Shown here: piece by piece, positions 1 through 9,192 of the stretch
Layout of the letters: every line of letters starts with the position of its first letter
Numbering within the stretch: position 1 is the stretch's first letter
From: Halogeometricum sp. S3BR5-2
GTDB lineage: Archaea > Halobacteriota > Halobacteria > Halobacteriales > Haloferacaceae
Reading direction: 5' to 3'
Length of the DNA: 64,000 nt
Assembly (NCBI RefSeq): GCF_031624635.1
Contig: NZ_JAMQOQ010000001.1
Coordinates: 868,001-932,000, forward strand
The notes under the pieces: generated by a model
What the model was told of the DNA's origin: nothing
The model's input: the letters and a program-made list of their open reading frames with translations, nothing else
The model's database searches: none
Translations under genes and position numbers: made by a program

Positions 1-2828
1 ACGCGGAGACGGCGGCCATCAAGGACCTCGACGGAGAGATGTCATCGACTGTCGTCGACATCACCTTCGAGACCGAAACGTCGCTACGCGAGGCGGTCGA
101 ACGCGTCCGCGACGACGCGAAGGAGGCCATCGCCGACGGCGCCGACGTCGTCGTGCTCTCGGACCGGAACCTCGGTCCGGACCGCGCCGCCGTCCCGAGT
201 CTGCTGGCGACGGGCGCGGTCCACCACAGCCTCGTCCGAAACGGCATGCGGAACCACGCGGGCCTCGTCGTCGAGTCGGGCGAACCAAGCGAGGTCCACC
301 ACATGGCCACGCTCATCGGCTACGGCGCGGGCGCGGTGAACCCCTACCTCGCCTACCAGACCATCGGCGACATCGTCGCCGGCCCCGACGGCGCCGACGA
401 AGAGGCGTCCATCGCCGCCTACACGAAGGCGCTCGAAGACGGCGTGCTGAAGACGATGGCGAAGATGGGCATCTCCACCGTCGCCTCCTACCAGGGCGCA
501 CAGATTTTCGAGGCGGTCGGCCTCGACTCCGACTTCGTCGCGGAGTACTTCGAGGGGACGGAGATTCGGACGGAGGGAATCGGCATCGACGTCGTCGAAC
601 AGGACCTCATGACCCGTCACGCCGTCGCCTACGGCGCGGACCCGGACCTCCAGCACCAGGGCGAGTTCGAGCACCGCTCGAACGGCATCCACCACCAGTG
701 GAACCCGAAGACGGTCGGGACGCTCCAGCAGGCGGTCCGGTCGGGCAACTACGAGAAGTACCAGGAGTTCGCCGACCTCATCAACGACCAGTCGAAGGAG
801 CTTCAGACGCTCCGCGGCCTCCTGGAGTTCGACCCGGACCCCGACCGCGAGTCGGTACCCATCGAGGAGGTCGAACCCGTCGAGGACATCGTCGAGCGCT
901 TCTCGACGGCGGCGATGTCGCTCGGCAGCCTCTCGCCGGAGGCCCACGAGAACAACTCCATCGCCATGAACCGCATCGGCGGCAAGTCCAACTCCGGCGA
1001 GGGCGGCGAACCGCCCGAGCGGTTCGGCACGGAGAAGGAGTGCAACGTGAAGCAGGTGGCGTCGGGCCGCTTCGGCGTCACGAGCCAGTACCTCTCCTCG
1101 GCCGACGAGATTCAGATCAAGATGGCGCAGGGCTCGAAGCCCGGCGAGGGCGGTCACCTGCCCGGCAAGAAGGTCAACGAGATGATAGCGCACGTCCGCT
1201 TCGCCACGCCGGGCGTCGGCCTCATCTCGCCGCCGCCGCTGCACGACATCTACTCCATCGAGGACCTGAAACAGCTCATCCACGACCTGAAGGCGGCCAA
1301 CCCGGACGCCGACATCAACGTCAAACTCGTCTCGGAGGCCGGCATCGGCACCATCGCCGCGGGCGTGGCGAAGGCGAACGCCGACGTGGTCCACATCTCG
1401 GGGCACGACGGCGGCACCGGCGCCTCGCCGAAGACCTCGATTAAAAACGCCGGCCTGCCGTGGGAACTCGGCCTCGCGGAGGCCAACCAGATGCTGCGGG
1501 CGACGAACCTGCGCTCGCGCATCCGCGTCACCGCCGACGGCGGGATGAAGACGGGGCGAGACATCGCCGTCGCCGCCCTCCTCGGCGCCGAGGAGTACGT
1601 GTTCGGCACGGCGTCGCTCGTCACCTCGGGATGCGTGATGGCCCGACAGTGCCACGAGAACACCTGTCCGGTCGGCGTCGCCACCCAGCGGGAGGACCTG
1701 CGCAAGCGCTTCCCCGGTCAGCCCGACCACGTCATCAACTACATGACGTTCATGGCCCAGGAGTTCCGCGAGATAATGGCCGAACTCGGCTTCACCTCGG
1801 TCGACGAGATGATCGGTCGCCCCTCGCTGCTCCGCCAGCGAGAGACCGACCACGAGAAGGCCAAGCATCTCGACCTCTCCTCCGTCCTCGCCGAACCCGC
1901 CTCGGGCGCGCGCTACAAGACGGAGTCGCAGGCGCACTCGGACGTAGCCGACCAGATAGACCACGAACTCATCAAACAGGCCGAACCCGCGCTCGAAGAC
2001 GGCAAACCGGTCCAGATTCACCGCGAACTGTCGAACGTGGACCGCGCCGTCGGCGCGATGCTGTCGAACGAGATATCCGACCGCTACGGCGGCGAGGGAC
2101 TCGCGGACGACACCATCCGATGTGAGTTCTCCGGCGTCGCCGGCCAGTCGTTCGGCGCGTTCCTCGCCAGCGGCGTGACGATGCGCCTCTCGGGCGCCTC
2201 GAACGACTACGTCGGCAAGGGGCTCTCCGGCGGGAAGATCGTCGTCTCGACGCCCGAGACGGCCGCCTACGAGGCCGACGAGAACGTCCTCATCGGCAAC
2301 GTCGCCTTCTACGGGGCGACGCAGGGCGAGGCCTACATCAACGGCGTCGCGGGCGAGCGGTTCTGCGTCCGCAACTCGGGCGTGAAGGCCGTCGTCGAGG
2401 GCGTCGGCGACCACGGCTGTGAGTACATGACCGGCGGCGTCGTCGCCGTCCTCGGCGACACGGGCCGGAACTTCGCCGCGGGGATGTCCGGCGGCGTCGC
2501 GTACGTGTACGACCCCGACGAGGAGTTCGAGGCGAAGGCGAACACCGGCATGGTCTCGCTCTCCGAGGACCTCGACGACTCCGACGAGGCGATGCTGCGC
2601 CGCCTCGTCGAGAACCACGCCGAGTACACCGACTCCGAGCGCGCGGCCGGCATGCTCGAGGAGTGGGGAAGCGTCGTCGAGGACTTCGTGAAGGTGATGC
2701 CCGACGCCTACGCGGGCATCATCGACGAACGCGAGGACGCCGACGTGCGCCGGGAACTGCCCGAGTCGGCCTCGGCCGCCTCGGCGTCCGGCGACTCCGG
2801 CACCGTGGCGCAGACCAGCGACGACTGA
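1..2828 (+). CDS. gltB: Glutamate synthase large subunit, C-terminal part (5' end outside window)
   Basis: The reading frame is already open at base 3 and runs 941 codons to TGA at 2826, so the ATG at 39 is internal. The N-terminal glutamine amidotransferase domain, with its catalytic Cys1, must lie upstream of the window. What is visible is the central domain, the FMN-binding synthase domain (GGKSNSGEGGEPPERF, HDGGTGASPKTS, TADGGMKTGRD) and the C-terminal GxGxG beta-helix (TGGVVAVLGDTGRNFAAGMSGG). The 3Fe-4S ligands are a C-x5-C-x4-C set at about 1632-1667. The enzyme makes two glutamates from glutamine and 2-oxoglutarate during ammonia assimilation. No small subunit is seen next to it, which fits archaeal or ferredoxin-type forms. 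A T-run follows the stop. Confidence 0.96.
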   Translation, partial: AETAAIKDLDGEMSSTVVDITFETETSLREAVERVRDDAKEAIADGADVVVLSDRNLGPDRAAVPSLLATGAVHHSLVRNGMRNHAGLVVESGEPSEVHHMATLIGYGAGAVNPYLAYQTIGDIVAGPDGADEEASIAAYTKALEDGVLKTMAKMGISTVASYQGAQIFEAVGLDSDFVAEYFEGTEIRTEGIGIDVVEQDLMTRHAVAYGADPDLQHQGEFEHRSNGIHHQWNPKTVGTLQQAVRSGNYEKYQEFADLINDQSKELQTLRGLLEFDPDPDRESVPIEEVEPVEDIVERFSTAAMSLGSLSPEAHENNSIAMNRIGGKSNSGEGGEPPERFGTEKECNVKQVASGRFGVTSQYLSSADEIQIKMAQGSKPGEGGHLPGKKVNEMIAHVRFATPGVGLISPPPLHDIYSIEDLKQLIHDLKAANPDADINVKLVSEAGIGTIAAGVAKANADVVHISGHDGGTGASPKTSIKNAGLPWELGLAEANQMLRATNLRSRIRVTADGGMKTGRDIAVAALLGAEEYVFGTASLVTSGCVMARQCHENTCPVGVATQREDLRKRFPGQPDHVINYMTFMAQEFREIMAELGFTSVDEMIGRPSLLRQRETDHEKAKHLDLSSVLAEPASGARYKTESQAHSDVADQIDHELIKQAEPALEDGKPVQIHRELSNVDRAVGAMLSNEISDRYGGEGLADDTIRCEFSGVAGQSFGAFLASGVTMRLSGASNDYVGKGLSGGKIVVSTPETAAYEADENVLIGNVAFYGATQGEAYINGVAGERFCVRNSGVKAVVEGVGDHGCEYMTGGVVAVLGDTGRNFAAGMSGGVAYVYDPDEEFEAKANTGMVSLSEDLDDSDEAMLRRLVENHAEYTDSERAAGMLEEWGSVVEDFVKVMPDAYAGIIDEREDADVRRELPESASAASASGDSGTVAQTSDD

Positions 2829-2840
2829 GCCGACCGGCCC

Positions 2841-2849
2841 CCTTTTTCC
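2841..2849 (+). terminator. T-run terminator candidate after gltB
   Basis: A CCCCCTTTTTCC tract sits about 15 bp after the gltB stop. Archaeal termination commonly uses T-runs without a hairpin. It lies just before the GTG start of the next gene. Confidence 0.4.
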
Positions 2850-2872
2850 GCGCGTCGTTCGTCTCCGCGTCC

Positions 2873-3223
2873 GTGACCCGCGAGTACGACAAACTCGTCC
2901 GCGACCGCATCCCGGACGTGATTCGCGCGGACGGCGAGCGACCCGTGACGCACGCCGCGACCGGCGAGGAGTACCGCCGCCGTCTCCGCGAGAAACTGGT
3001 CGAGGAAGCGACGGAGTTCGCGGAAGACGGGGAACTGGCCGAACTCGCGGACGTGCTGGCCGTGTTCGACGCGATGTGCGACGCCGTCGGAACGACGCCC
3101 GAGGAGGTCCGCCGACTCGGGGCGGAGAAGGCGGCCGAACGCGGCGGCTTCTCCGACGGAGTCGTCCTCGAACGCGTCGAGACCGACCCGACGGACGGGT
3201 TCGAGAACGCCGACTCCCGGTAG
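2873..3223 (+). CDS. MazG-like nucleotide pyrophosphohydrolase (house-cleaning NTP pyrophosphatase family)
   Basis: The protein has 116 residues if translated from the GTG at 2873; the longer in-frame opening reads back into gltB and is not credible. It begins TREYDKLVRDRIPDVI, the hallmark start of COG4997-type proteins related to HisE/MazG. It carries the helical metal-binding pattern KLVEEATEF followed by ELADVLAVFDA (EExxE and ExxD). Such enzymes hydrolyse non-canonical or surplus nucleoside triphosphates to monophosphate and pyrophosphate; the substrate here is unknown. It lies 44 bp after gltB on the same strand, separated by a T-run. Confidence 0.8.
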   Translation: MTREYDKLVRDRIPDVIRADGERPVTHAATGEEYRRRLREKLVEEATEFAEDGELAELADVLAVFDAMCDAVGTTPEEVRRLGAEKAAERGGFSDGVVLERVETDPTDGFENADSR

Positions 3224-3274
3224 CCGACACCGGCTTCTCACACACTTTTGACGGCGGCCCGCCGAGTCGGGAGC

Positions 3275-4279
3275 ATGACCGACACCGACATCGACACCGC
3301 ACTCGTCGTCGGCGGGACGCGCTTCATCGGCCGCCACGCCGTCGAGGACCTCTTGGACCACGGCTACGAGGTGGCCATCTTCAACCGCGGGAACCACGAG
3401 AACCCATTCGAGGACGACGACCGGGTGACGCGCGTGGAGGGCGACCGGACGGACGACACGGACCTGAAGGCCGCGAAACTCTCCGTCGAACCCGACGTCG
3501 TCATCGACTGCGTGGCGTACTACCCGGCGGACGTGGAGGCCGCCGTGGAGATATTCTCCGACGTCGACGCCTACGTCTTCGTTTCGAGCGGGTCGGCGTA
3601 CGGGCGCGAGGAGATACCCAAGCGCGAGGGCGAGACGCCGCTGTGCGAGTGTACGCCCGAACAGGCCGAGGACGACTCCGACGAGACGTACGGGCCGCGC
3701 AAGGCCGAGGGCGACAGAGTCGTCTTCGAGGCCGCGATGGACGGCGTGAACGCGATGTCCGTCCGTCCCTGCATCGTCTACGGCCCGCACGACTACACCG
3801 AGCGGTTGGACTACTGGATCAGTCGGGTCGAGGAGTACGACCGAATCGTCGTCCCCGGCGACGGGACGAACCTCTGGCACCGCGCGTACGTCGAAGACGT
3901 GGCGAGTGCGCTCCGCGTCGTCGCCGAACGCGGCACGCCGGGGGAGGCGTACAACGTCGGCGACCGCCGACTCGCCACTCTGGAGGAGACGGTGGAACTG
4001 ATAGCCGACGCCGCCGGCGAGTCCGTCGACGTCGTCCACGCCGGCGAACGGGAACTCGCCGCCGCCGGCCTCTCACCCGACGATTTCGTCCTCTACCGGG
4101 AGTACCCGCACGTCATGGACACGAACAAGCTCTCGGACCTCGGCTGGGAATCGACGCCGCTGGACGAGGCGATGGCCGTCACGGTGGACGAACACCGCGA
4201 TTCGGACCGCGACGGGGAGGAGTGGGACCCCGGCCGCGACGCCGAGGAGTCGGTGCTGGAGATTCTGGATACGCTGTAG
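3275..4279 (+). CDS. NAD-dependent epimerase/dehydratase (extended/atypical SDR)
   Basis: The protein has 334 residues. The ATG at 3275 is preferred over an upstream start because the Rossmann strand follows directly (TALVVGGTRFIGRH, the glycine-rich NAD(P) loop). An SSGSAYG segment and a YGPRK motif (Tyr-x3-Lys) correspond to the SDR catalytic Ser/Tyr/Lys. RPCIVYGPHD and a C-terminal EYPHVMDTNKLSDLGW region resemble CSP41-like/isoflavone-reductase-like atypical SDRs more than the classical UDP-sugar epimerases. The substrate cannot be deduced, and no sugar-nucleotide genes are adjacent. Confidence 0.85.
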   Translation: MTDTDIDTALVVGGTRFIGRHAVEDLLDHGYEVAIFNRGNHENPFEDDDRVTRVEGDRTDDTDLKAAKLSVEPDVVIDCVAYYPADVEAAVEIFSDVDAYVFVSSGSAYGREEIPKREGETPLCECTPEQAEDDSDETYGPRKAEGDRVVFEAAMDGVNAMSVRPCIVYGPHDYTERLDYWISRVEEYDRIVVPGDGTNLWHRAYVEDVASALRVVAERGTPGEAYNVGDRRLATLEETVELIADAAGESVDVVHAGERELAAAGLSPDDFVLYREYPHVMDTNKLSDLGWESTPLDEAMAVTVDEHRDSDRDGEEWDPGRDAEESVLEILDTL

Positions 4280-4338
4280 GGACGCGTCGCTCCCGCCGCG
4301 GCGCGCCGGCGGAGAAGGCGGGCGAGAGGCCGGCCGCC

Positions 4339-5031
4339 TCAGGCCTCGCCGAACTCGTCGTGGTCCATGCCGGGCACCTCGTCTTCGAGCCACTCGCGGA
4401 ACCACTTCACGCGCTTGAGACGCTGGTAGGCGATGCTCTCGGCGGCGTCGCTCTCGACCCGTTCGGTCGCCGCGCGCCCGCGTTCGAGGACGCGTTCGAC
4501 CATCTCGGAGGCGTCCATGTGCGTCCGGGCCTCGTAACCCATCCGCAGGAGCATCAGCACGGTGCCGTTAGCACCGACCTTGTCGAGGATGTCCGCCTCG
4601 ATGAGACACCGCGTCTCCAGCGTCACGTCCGCGAGCGACCCCTGATAGGAGTGGTCCTCGACGACCTGACACACCTGCTCGATGAACGACTGAGGGAACT
4701 CCCCGTGCGTCCCGAGGTACTCGCGGGCGACGCGGGCGCCCTCCTCGGCGTGCGCCTCCTGTTCGGCCTCCAGTTTCGCGATGTCGTGGAACAGGGCGGC
4801 GACGCGGACGACGTCCTCGTCGGCGCCCTCGCGTTCGGCTATCTTCGAGGCCAACTCGACGACGTTGAGGATGTGGTTGAAGCGGTACTCGGCGCTGTGC
4901 CACGGATACCACCGCATCCGGCCGCCGTCCTCCTCGTTCTCGACGCTGGCTGAGAGGTAGTCGCTGACGAACCGCTTCATCGTCTCGAACTCGGCGTCGG
5001 AGACGGGCGATTCCTTTATCTCAACGCCCAC
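4339..5031 (-). CDS. HD-domain phosphohydrolase
   Basis: The protein has 230 residues from a GTG at 5031; an ATG at 4980 is an alternative start. The HD superfamily metal ligands are visible as RFNHILNV (His), ALFHDIAK (His-Asp), a following His in EDHSYQG and Asp in EADILDKVG. The N-terminal half has a WYPWHSAEYRFNH segment that is well conserved in archaeal homologues. HD proteins of this kind hydrolyse phosphomonoester or phosphodiester bonds of nucleotides; the substrate is not evident. It converges with the SDR gene across 59 bp. Confidence 0.82.
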   Translation of the reverse strand: MGVEIKESPVSDAEFETMKRFVSDYLSASVENEEDGGRMRWYPWHSAEYRFNHILNVVELASKIAEREGADEDVVRVAALFHDIAKLEAEQEAHAEEGARVAREYLGTHGEFPQSFIEQVCQVVEDHSYQGSLADVTLETRCLIEADILDKVGANGTVLMLLRMGYEARTHMDASEMVERVLERGRAATERVESDAAESIAYQRLKRVKWFREWLEDEVPGMDHDEFGEA

Positions 5032-5227
5032 GACGCCACCCCCGTTGGAGCGACGAGCGGGGCGTTCGAACGTTCGCGTTCGTATTCATTACCCGAATCA
5101 ATGGTTGTTCGGCTCTTAGGCGTTACGACGGGCGAGAATCAGCGTCCCCCGGGGAGGGAGTCGCCGGCGCGGCCGACGCGCGACCGAAGCGTTCCTTACC
5201 GTCCGCGGCCGTACGTCGCGGTATCAG

Positions 5228-5956
5228 ATGTCGAGCGAACCGCTCTACTTGGAGGACACCGCGCGCCGGACGTTCGAGGCGACAGTCGAATCCGTCGCCG
5301 GCGATAGGGTCGTCCTCGACCGGACCTGCTTTTACCCCACCGGCGGAGGACAACCGCACGACACCGGCCGTCTCCGAGACGGAACGGGCCGCGAGTGGCG
5401 CGTCGCTGACGTGACGAAGAAGGGCGACATCCTCCACACGCTGGACGGAGACCCGCCAGACCCGGGTACCGCCGTCACCGGCGAGATAGACTGGGAGCGC
5501 CGGTACGCTCACATGCGCTACCACACGGCACAGCACCTCCTCTCGGCGGTCCTTCTCGAACGCTACGACGCGGAGACGACGGGCAACCAACTGTACGACG
5601 ACCACGCGCACCTCGACTGCGCCTACGAGCGGTTCGAGCGCTCGGACCTCGACCGCATCGAGGCGCGCGTGAACGAACTCGTCGCGGAGGCCCGAGCGGT
5701 GCGGTGGTACTCGCTCGACCGCGAGGCGGCCGAGGCGTCGCTGGACCCCGCGCGGACGCGCATCCACCTGCTCCCCGACTCCATCACGGAGGTTCGCATC
5801 GTGGAGATAGGAGGTGCGGACGACGACCACCCGTTCGACCGGACCGCCTGCGCCGGGACGCACGTCGCCGACACCGGGGCGGTCGGAACGATGGAGGTGA
5901 CGGGCCGCCGGACGCAGGGGTCGGCCGAGGAGCGAATCGAGTTCGTCCTGCGCTGA
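5228..5956 (+). CDS. alaX: Alanyl-tRNA editing protein, AlaX family
   Basis: The protein has 242 residues, the AlaX-M size range. The glycine-rich editing-site motif FYPTGGGQP is at residues 35-43. The zinc ligands are HTAQH (H99, H103) and the later CAGTH, the same pair found in the AlaRS editing domain. The enzyme deacylates mischarged Ser-tRNA(Ala) or Gly-tRNA(Ala) in trans, guarding proteome fidelity. It is a free-standing gene with no AlaRS nearby. The ATG at 5228 follows a 196 bp gap in which no other coding sequence is credible. Confidence 0.92.
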   Translation: MSSEPLYLEDTARRTFEATVESVAGDRVVLDRTCFYPTGGGQPHDTGRLRDGTGREWRVADVTKKGDILHTLDGDPPDPGTAVTGEIDWERRYAHMRYHTAQHLLSAVLLERYDAETTGNQLYDDHAHLDCAYERFERSDLDRIEARVNELVAEARAVRWYSLDREAAEASLDPARTRIHLLPDSITEVRIVEIGGADDDHPFDRTACAGTHVADTGAVGTMEVTGRRTQGSAEERIEFVLR

Positions 5957-5987
5957 GCGGTCGGTGGCCGGGGCCGCGGACGAGGCG

Positions 5988-6953
5988 TCAGGAGTAGAAC
6001 GGCGAGGCGTCGTAATCCGGGCCGACGCAGACGCGGAGCGACCGCGGGCGGGTGTGGAGCACCAGTTCGCTGTCGGAGTGGGGTTCGCCGTCGAGGCTGA
6101 AGTCGATGGTCTCCCCGTCGGCGGCGTCGATTTCGAGTTGGCTCGCCCGCACGTGGAAGACGTTCTCCGTCTCCTCGCCCAAGACACGCTGTGTGAGCGC
6201 CTCGGCGACCATCTCCGTCGTCGGCATCTGCTCGATGATGACGACTTCGAGGTGGCCGTCCTCGACGTTCGCCTGCCCGCCCTCCTTGGCGAACCGGCGG
6301 ATGTTCCCGACGAGGACGCAGACCGCCTCGCCGGACCACCGCGTCTCCTCGCCCTGCGAGACGGCCGTCAGGTCGACGTGCAGACCGTCGAACGACGCCA
6401 TCTCCTGCAGGCCGGCGACGACGAACGCCATCGAGCCGAACCGCTCTTTCAGTTCGTCGGAGGTGGCGATGCTCGCGTCCGCGAGGAGGCCGGCGATACA
6501 CGACATCGCGAACAGTTCGTCGTCGGCGACGCCGAGGTCGATGCGCCGTCGCGCCCCCGTCTCGACCACGTCGAACCCCTGCTCGACGCTCCGGATGCCG
6601 AGGTTGCTCGCCACGATGTTCTCGGTTCCGACCGGGAGGGGAACGACGGTCACCCCGTCGAGAGCGCCCTCCTCGTCGAGGCCGTTGACGACTTCGTGGA
6701 GGGTGCCGTCGCCGCCGGCGACGGCGACCAGCGTGACCTCCCCCGTCGCCGCCCGCCGCGCGAGTTCGGCGGCGTGCCCCTCGCGGTCGGTCTCCTCGAC
6801 CCGGTAGCCGCGTTCGGCGGCGAGTTCCCGAACCCGTTCTGCGTGGTCGGCCGTCCCGCTGACCGGGTTGAGGATGACCCACCGCTCCCGGTCCGTCTGC
6901 GGCATCGCGCCGGCGACGGGTTCGTCGACGGCTGTCTCCGTCGTGTGCTTCAT
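5988..6953 (-). CDS. Diacylglycerol-kinase-family (YegS/DAGK-like) lipid kinase
   Basis: The protein has 321 residues from the ATG at 6953 (MKHTTETA); an ATG at 6983 would add ten residues. It contains the ILNPVSG motif (28-34) and the GGDGT nucleotide-binding motif at 80-84, followed by LHEVVNGL and PVGTENIVASNLGI. These are hallmarks of the DAGK catalytic domain. The C-terminal SLDGEPHSDSELVLHTRPRSL is the usual beta-sandwich end. The protein is soluble and probably acts at the membrane on a lipid alcohol. Archaea lack conventional diacylglycerol, so the natural substrate, perhaps an archaeol-type lipid, is unknown. Confidence 0.9.
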   Translation of the reverse strand: MKHTTETAVDEPVAGAMPQTDRERWVILNPVSGTADHAERVRELAAERGYRVEETDREGHAAELARRAATGEVTLVAVAGGDGTLHEVVNGLDEEGALDGVTVVPLPVGTENIVASNLGIRSVEQGFDVVETGARRRIDLGVADDELFAMSCIAGLLADASIATSDELKERFGSMAFVVAGLQEMASFDGLHVDLTAVSQGEETRWSGEAVCVLVGNIRRFAKEGGQANVEDGHLEVVIIEQMPTTEMVAEALTQRVLGEETENVFHVRASQLEIDAADGETIDFSLDGEPHSDSELVLHTRPRSLRVCVGPDYDASPFYS

Positions 6954-7125
6954 GCATAGCCGTTCGTCGTTCGGGCGTAACAAACTGTTCGCTCGAACCG
7001 AGCGACTGCGGCCGCTATCCGGTATCGGCAGGAGTCGCTTTATCTCACTTTCGATTCAAGGAGATACGCCTTAATTCCAACTTCGGCTAAAAGACTGAAA
7101 ACCCTGCAACTGCAATCGAGGGTAC

Positions 7126-8502
7126 ATGTCTACAGAGAATCAGACGGGCGACCCCGCCGAGAACCAAGGGGGGGACCTCGGTCTCACGGGGGCCGTATCG
7201 ATGGCCCTCGGCGGGATGATCGGCGGCGGCATCTACGCCGTCCTCGGGGTCGTCGTGAACATCTCCGGGCAACTCGCGTGGCTCTCGTTCGTGTTGGCCG
7301 GTCTCGTCGCACTGTGCGCGGGGTACTCGTACATCAAACTGAACCAACTGAGCAAGCCCGAGGGGGCGTCGCCGACGTACCTCGAGTGGTTCGCCGACAG
7401 TTCCACGCTCGCCGGGATGGCGGGATGGACGCTCCTGTTCGGGTACGTCGGGTCGATGGCGATGTACGCCTACGCCTTCGGGAGCTACTTCGTCGACATC
7501 ATCAGCGTCGACCAACTGCTCGGGCTACCGCTTCGACCCCTCCTCTCCTTGGCCATCATCGGCATCTTCGTCGCGCTCAACCTCGTCGGCGTCGAGGAGT
7601 CCGGTTGGGTCGAAATCGTTCTGGTCGTCGTCAAGATAGCCGTCCTCGTCGGCTTCGTCGGCTTCGGCCTCTGGTTCGGCTCCGGGAACGGCGGCATACA
7701 GACCGGCCTCGGGTCCATCGGAGGGCTCACCTTCGAGCCCATCATGGCCGCCGCGATGTCGTTCGTCGCGTTCCAGGGCTGGCAGCTCTTGATGTACTCG
7801 CAGTCGACCATCAAAGACCACAGCGACACCAACCCCACCGCCATCTACATCTCGATTCCGACGGCGGTGCTCATCTACATCGGCGTCGCCATCGTCACCA
7901 CGAGTATCGTCGGCGTCTCCTTGGTCTCTCAGCGCCCCGAAGTCGCGCTGGCGACGGCCGCCTCCCAGTTCGGCGGGAGTTGGGGTCACCTCATCATCGC
8001 GCTGTCGGCGCTGTTCTCCACGGCCAGCGCCATCAACGCGACGCTTTTCACCAGCGCGCAGTTCTCCGACCGACTCATCGAGAACGACCTGCTGCCCACC
8101 CGTCTCGACAGCAACACGCCCGACGAGTTCGAGGAGGGAGCCCTGCCGAAGCGCATCATCATCCTGCTCGGCGTGCTGACCGCCGCGTTCACCGTCGTCG
8201 GGAGCCTCGAAGGCATCACCTCGTTCGCGTCGCTGACGTTCATCGTCGTCTTCGGCGGGATGAGCTACCTCGCGCTCACCCAACGCGACCACGAGGACGT
8301 CTCCGCGATTCCGCCCGCAATCGGACTCGTCGGGACTGTCGTCTTCCTGCCGCTGATGATGATCAACCTGTTCAACACTCAGCGTACGGTGTTCTACACC
8401 GTCGTGGGTATCAGCGTCGTCGTCACCCTCGTCGAACTCGCCTACTTCCGAACGGACATCCTCGAGGAGAAGACGGAGCGGGACGTGTCGGGAAGCGACT
8501 GA
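7126..8502 (+). CDS. APC-superfamily amino-acid permease
   Basis: The protein has 458 residues, almost entirely hydrophobic apart from a hydrophilic N-terminus of about 18 residues and a charged C-terminus. About 12 membrane helices are expected. The first helix has the APC signature GGMIGGGIYAVLG, which forms the substrate-binding unwound segment. It probably imports an amino acid or related cation, driven by an ion gradient; the substrate is not assignable. It is monocistronic: 172 bp free upstream with a CGGCTAAAAG TATA-like box near 7084, and a T6 run just after the stop. Confidence 0.9.
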   Translation: MSTENQTGDPAENQGGDLGLTGAVSMALGGMIGGGIYAVLGVVVNISGQLAWLSFVLAGLVALCAGYSYIKLNQLSKPEGASPTYLEWFADSSTLAGMAGWTLLFGYVGSMAMYAYAFGSYFVDIISVDQLLGLPLRPLLSLAIIGIFVALNLVGVEESGWVEIVLVVVKIAVLVGFVGFGLWFGSGNGGIQTGLGSIGGLTFEPIMAAAMSFVAFQGWQLLMYSQSTIKDHSDTNPTAIYISIPTAVLIYIGVAIVTTSIVGVSLVSQRPEVALATAASQFGGSWGHLIIALSALFSTASAINATLFTSAQFSDRLIENDLLPTRLDSNTPDEFEEGALPKRIIILLGVLTAAFTVVGSLEGITSFASLTFIVVFGGMSYLALTQRDHEDVSAIPPAIGLVGTVVFLPLMMINLFNTQRTVFYTVVGISVVVTLVELAYFRTDILEEKTERDVSGSD

Positions 8503-8510
8503 GCTGAGCG

Positions 8511-8518
8511 GCTTTTTT
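8511..8518 (+). terminator. T6 terminator candidate after the APC permease
   Basis: A GGCTTTTTT tract lies 8-16 bp after the permease stop. This is the usual haloarchaeal poly-T terminator context. Confidence 0.5.
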
Positions 8519-8656
8519 CGATTCACCTCACCATCGCTCGGCGGGACGGCCCCGCTTCGAGACACGGGTTCGGAACGCGAAAACCCGAATCCGCTCGCTC
8601 TCCAGGAGCGAATCGGCGTGGTAACTACGGACGTTCGTCCCGTTTCTCGTAGAAAG

Positions 8657-8729
8657 TAGTCCCGGGCGGATTCGAACCGCCGTCAATGGCTCCAAAGGCC
8701 ATTATGATTGGCCACTACACCACGGGACT
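8657..8729 (-). tRNA. tRNA-Gln (anticodon UUG)
   Basis: Read on the minus strand, the gene starts AGTCCCG and ends CGGGACT plus discriminator A, giving a 7-bp acceptor stem. The anticodon stem is ATGGC/GCCAT around the loop CTTTGGA, so the anticodon is TTG. The T-arm GGCGG-TTCGAAT-CCGCC is complete. CCA is not encoded and I see no intron. The first 12 nt of the tRNA are repeated 60 bp upstream (8778-8789). Confidence 0.95.
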
Positions 8730-8777
8730 TCACTCCGTTCGCCCCGTGTACCTCGCAGTTCCGTCGGAACTGCTCAC

Positions 8778-8789
8778 CACCACGGGACT
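8778..8789 (-). repeat. 12-bp duplicate of the tRNA-Gln 5' end
   Basis: The string CACCACGGGACT at 8778-8789 is identical to 8718-8729, the 5' end of the tRNA-Gln gene on the minus strand. The offset is exactly 60 bp, in the same orientation. It could be an old integration or duplication scar. Confidence 0.5.
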
Positions 8790-8888
8790 CCTCGCTTCGC
8801 TCGTCGCCCGATATCCCGAGACGACAGTCGCTACTCCTCGTGCGAGCTTTGAAAAGCCATCGGGTTCGGCCCGCCGTCGTCGTCCGGG

Positions 8889-9104
8889 TCAGTCCGCGCC
8901 GACGCCGATTCGAGCGTCGGTGTCCGGGAGGCGTTCGACGGAGAAGCCGCCGCACTCCGGACAGACGTGGTACTGGACGTCGTAGGCGGTCCCGCATCCG
9001 CGACAGACGTACGGGAACTCCGGATTCCCCATCGACTCCGTCCGACCGCCGGGTCCCACGCCCGCGAGTCGGAGGAGACGTCCGATAGCCTTCGTTCCTA
9101 CCAT
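8889..9104 (-). CDS. Small zinc-ribbon protein
   Basis: The protein has 71 residues with a C-terminal CxxC...CxxC ribbon (YVCRGCG and HVCPECGG), a rubredoxin-like zinc knuckle pair. The start at 9104 is supported by a GCGTTAAG box about 28 bp upstream, matching a leaderless transcript; MGNPEFP at 9032 is an alternative giving 47 residues. The ribbon spans residues 30-60 and the rest is featureless. Function is unknown; such haloarchaeal mini zinc proteins often act in regulation or protein-protein contacts. It follows the sirR gene on the same strand by 88 bp. Confidence 0.72.
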   Translation of the reverse strand: MVGTKAIGRLLRLAGVGPGGRTESMGNPEFPYVCRGCGTAYDVQYHVCPECGGFSVERLPDTDARIGVGAD

Positions 9105-9192
9105 GCCCGCGTTTCTCGGGGGAACCGTCTTAACGCTTCGTCATCGTTCCCGCGTTAAGCCGGGCGTATTCGGCCGATTTACCCGATAGGCT

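Noticed and set aside
84..3302. Very long minus-strand ORF (1072 codons) opposite gltB
   Set aside because: It is an antisense frame created by high G+C, with no family motifs and an Arg/Val-rich composition. The plus strand encodes gltB, the MazG-like protein and the SDR with clear motifs.
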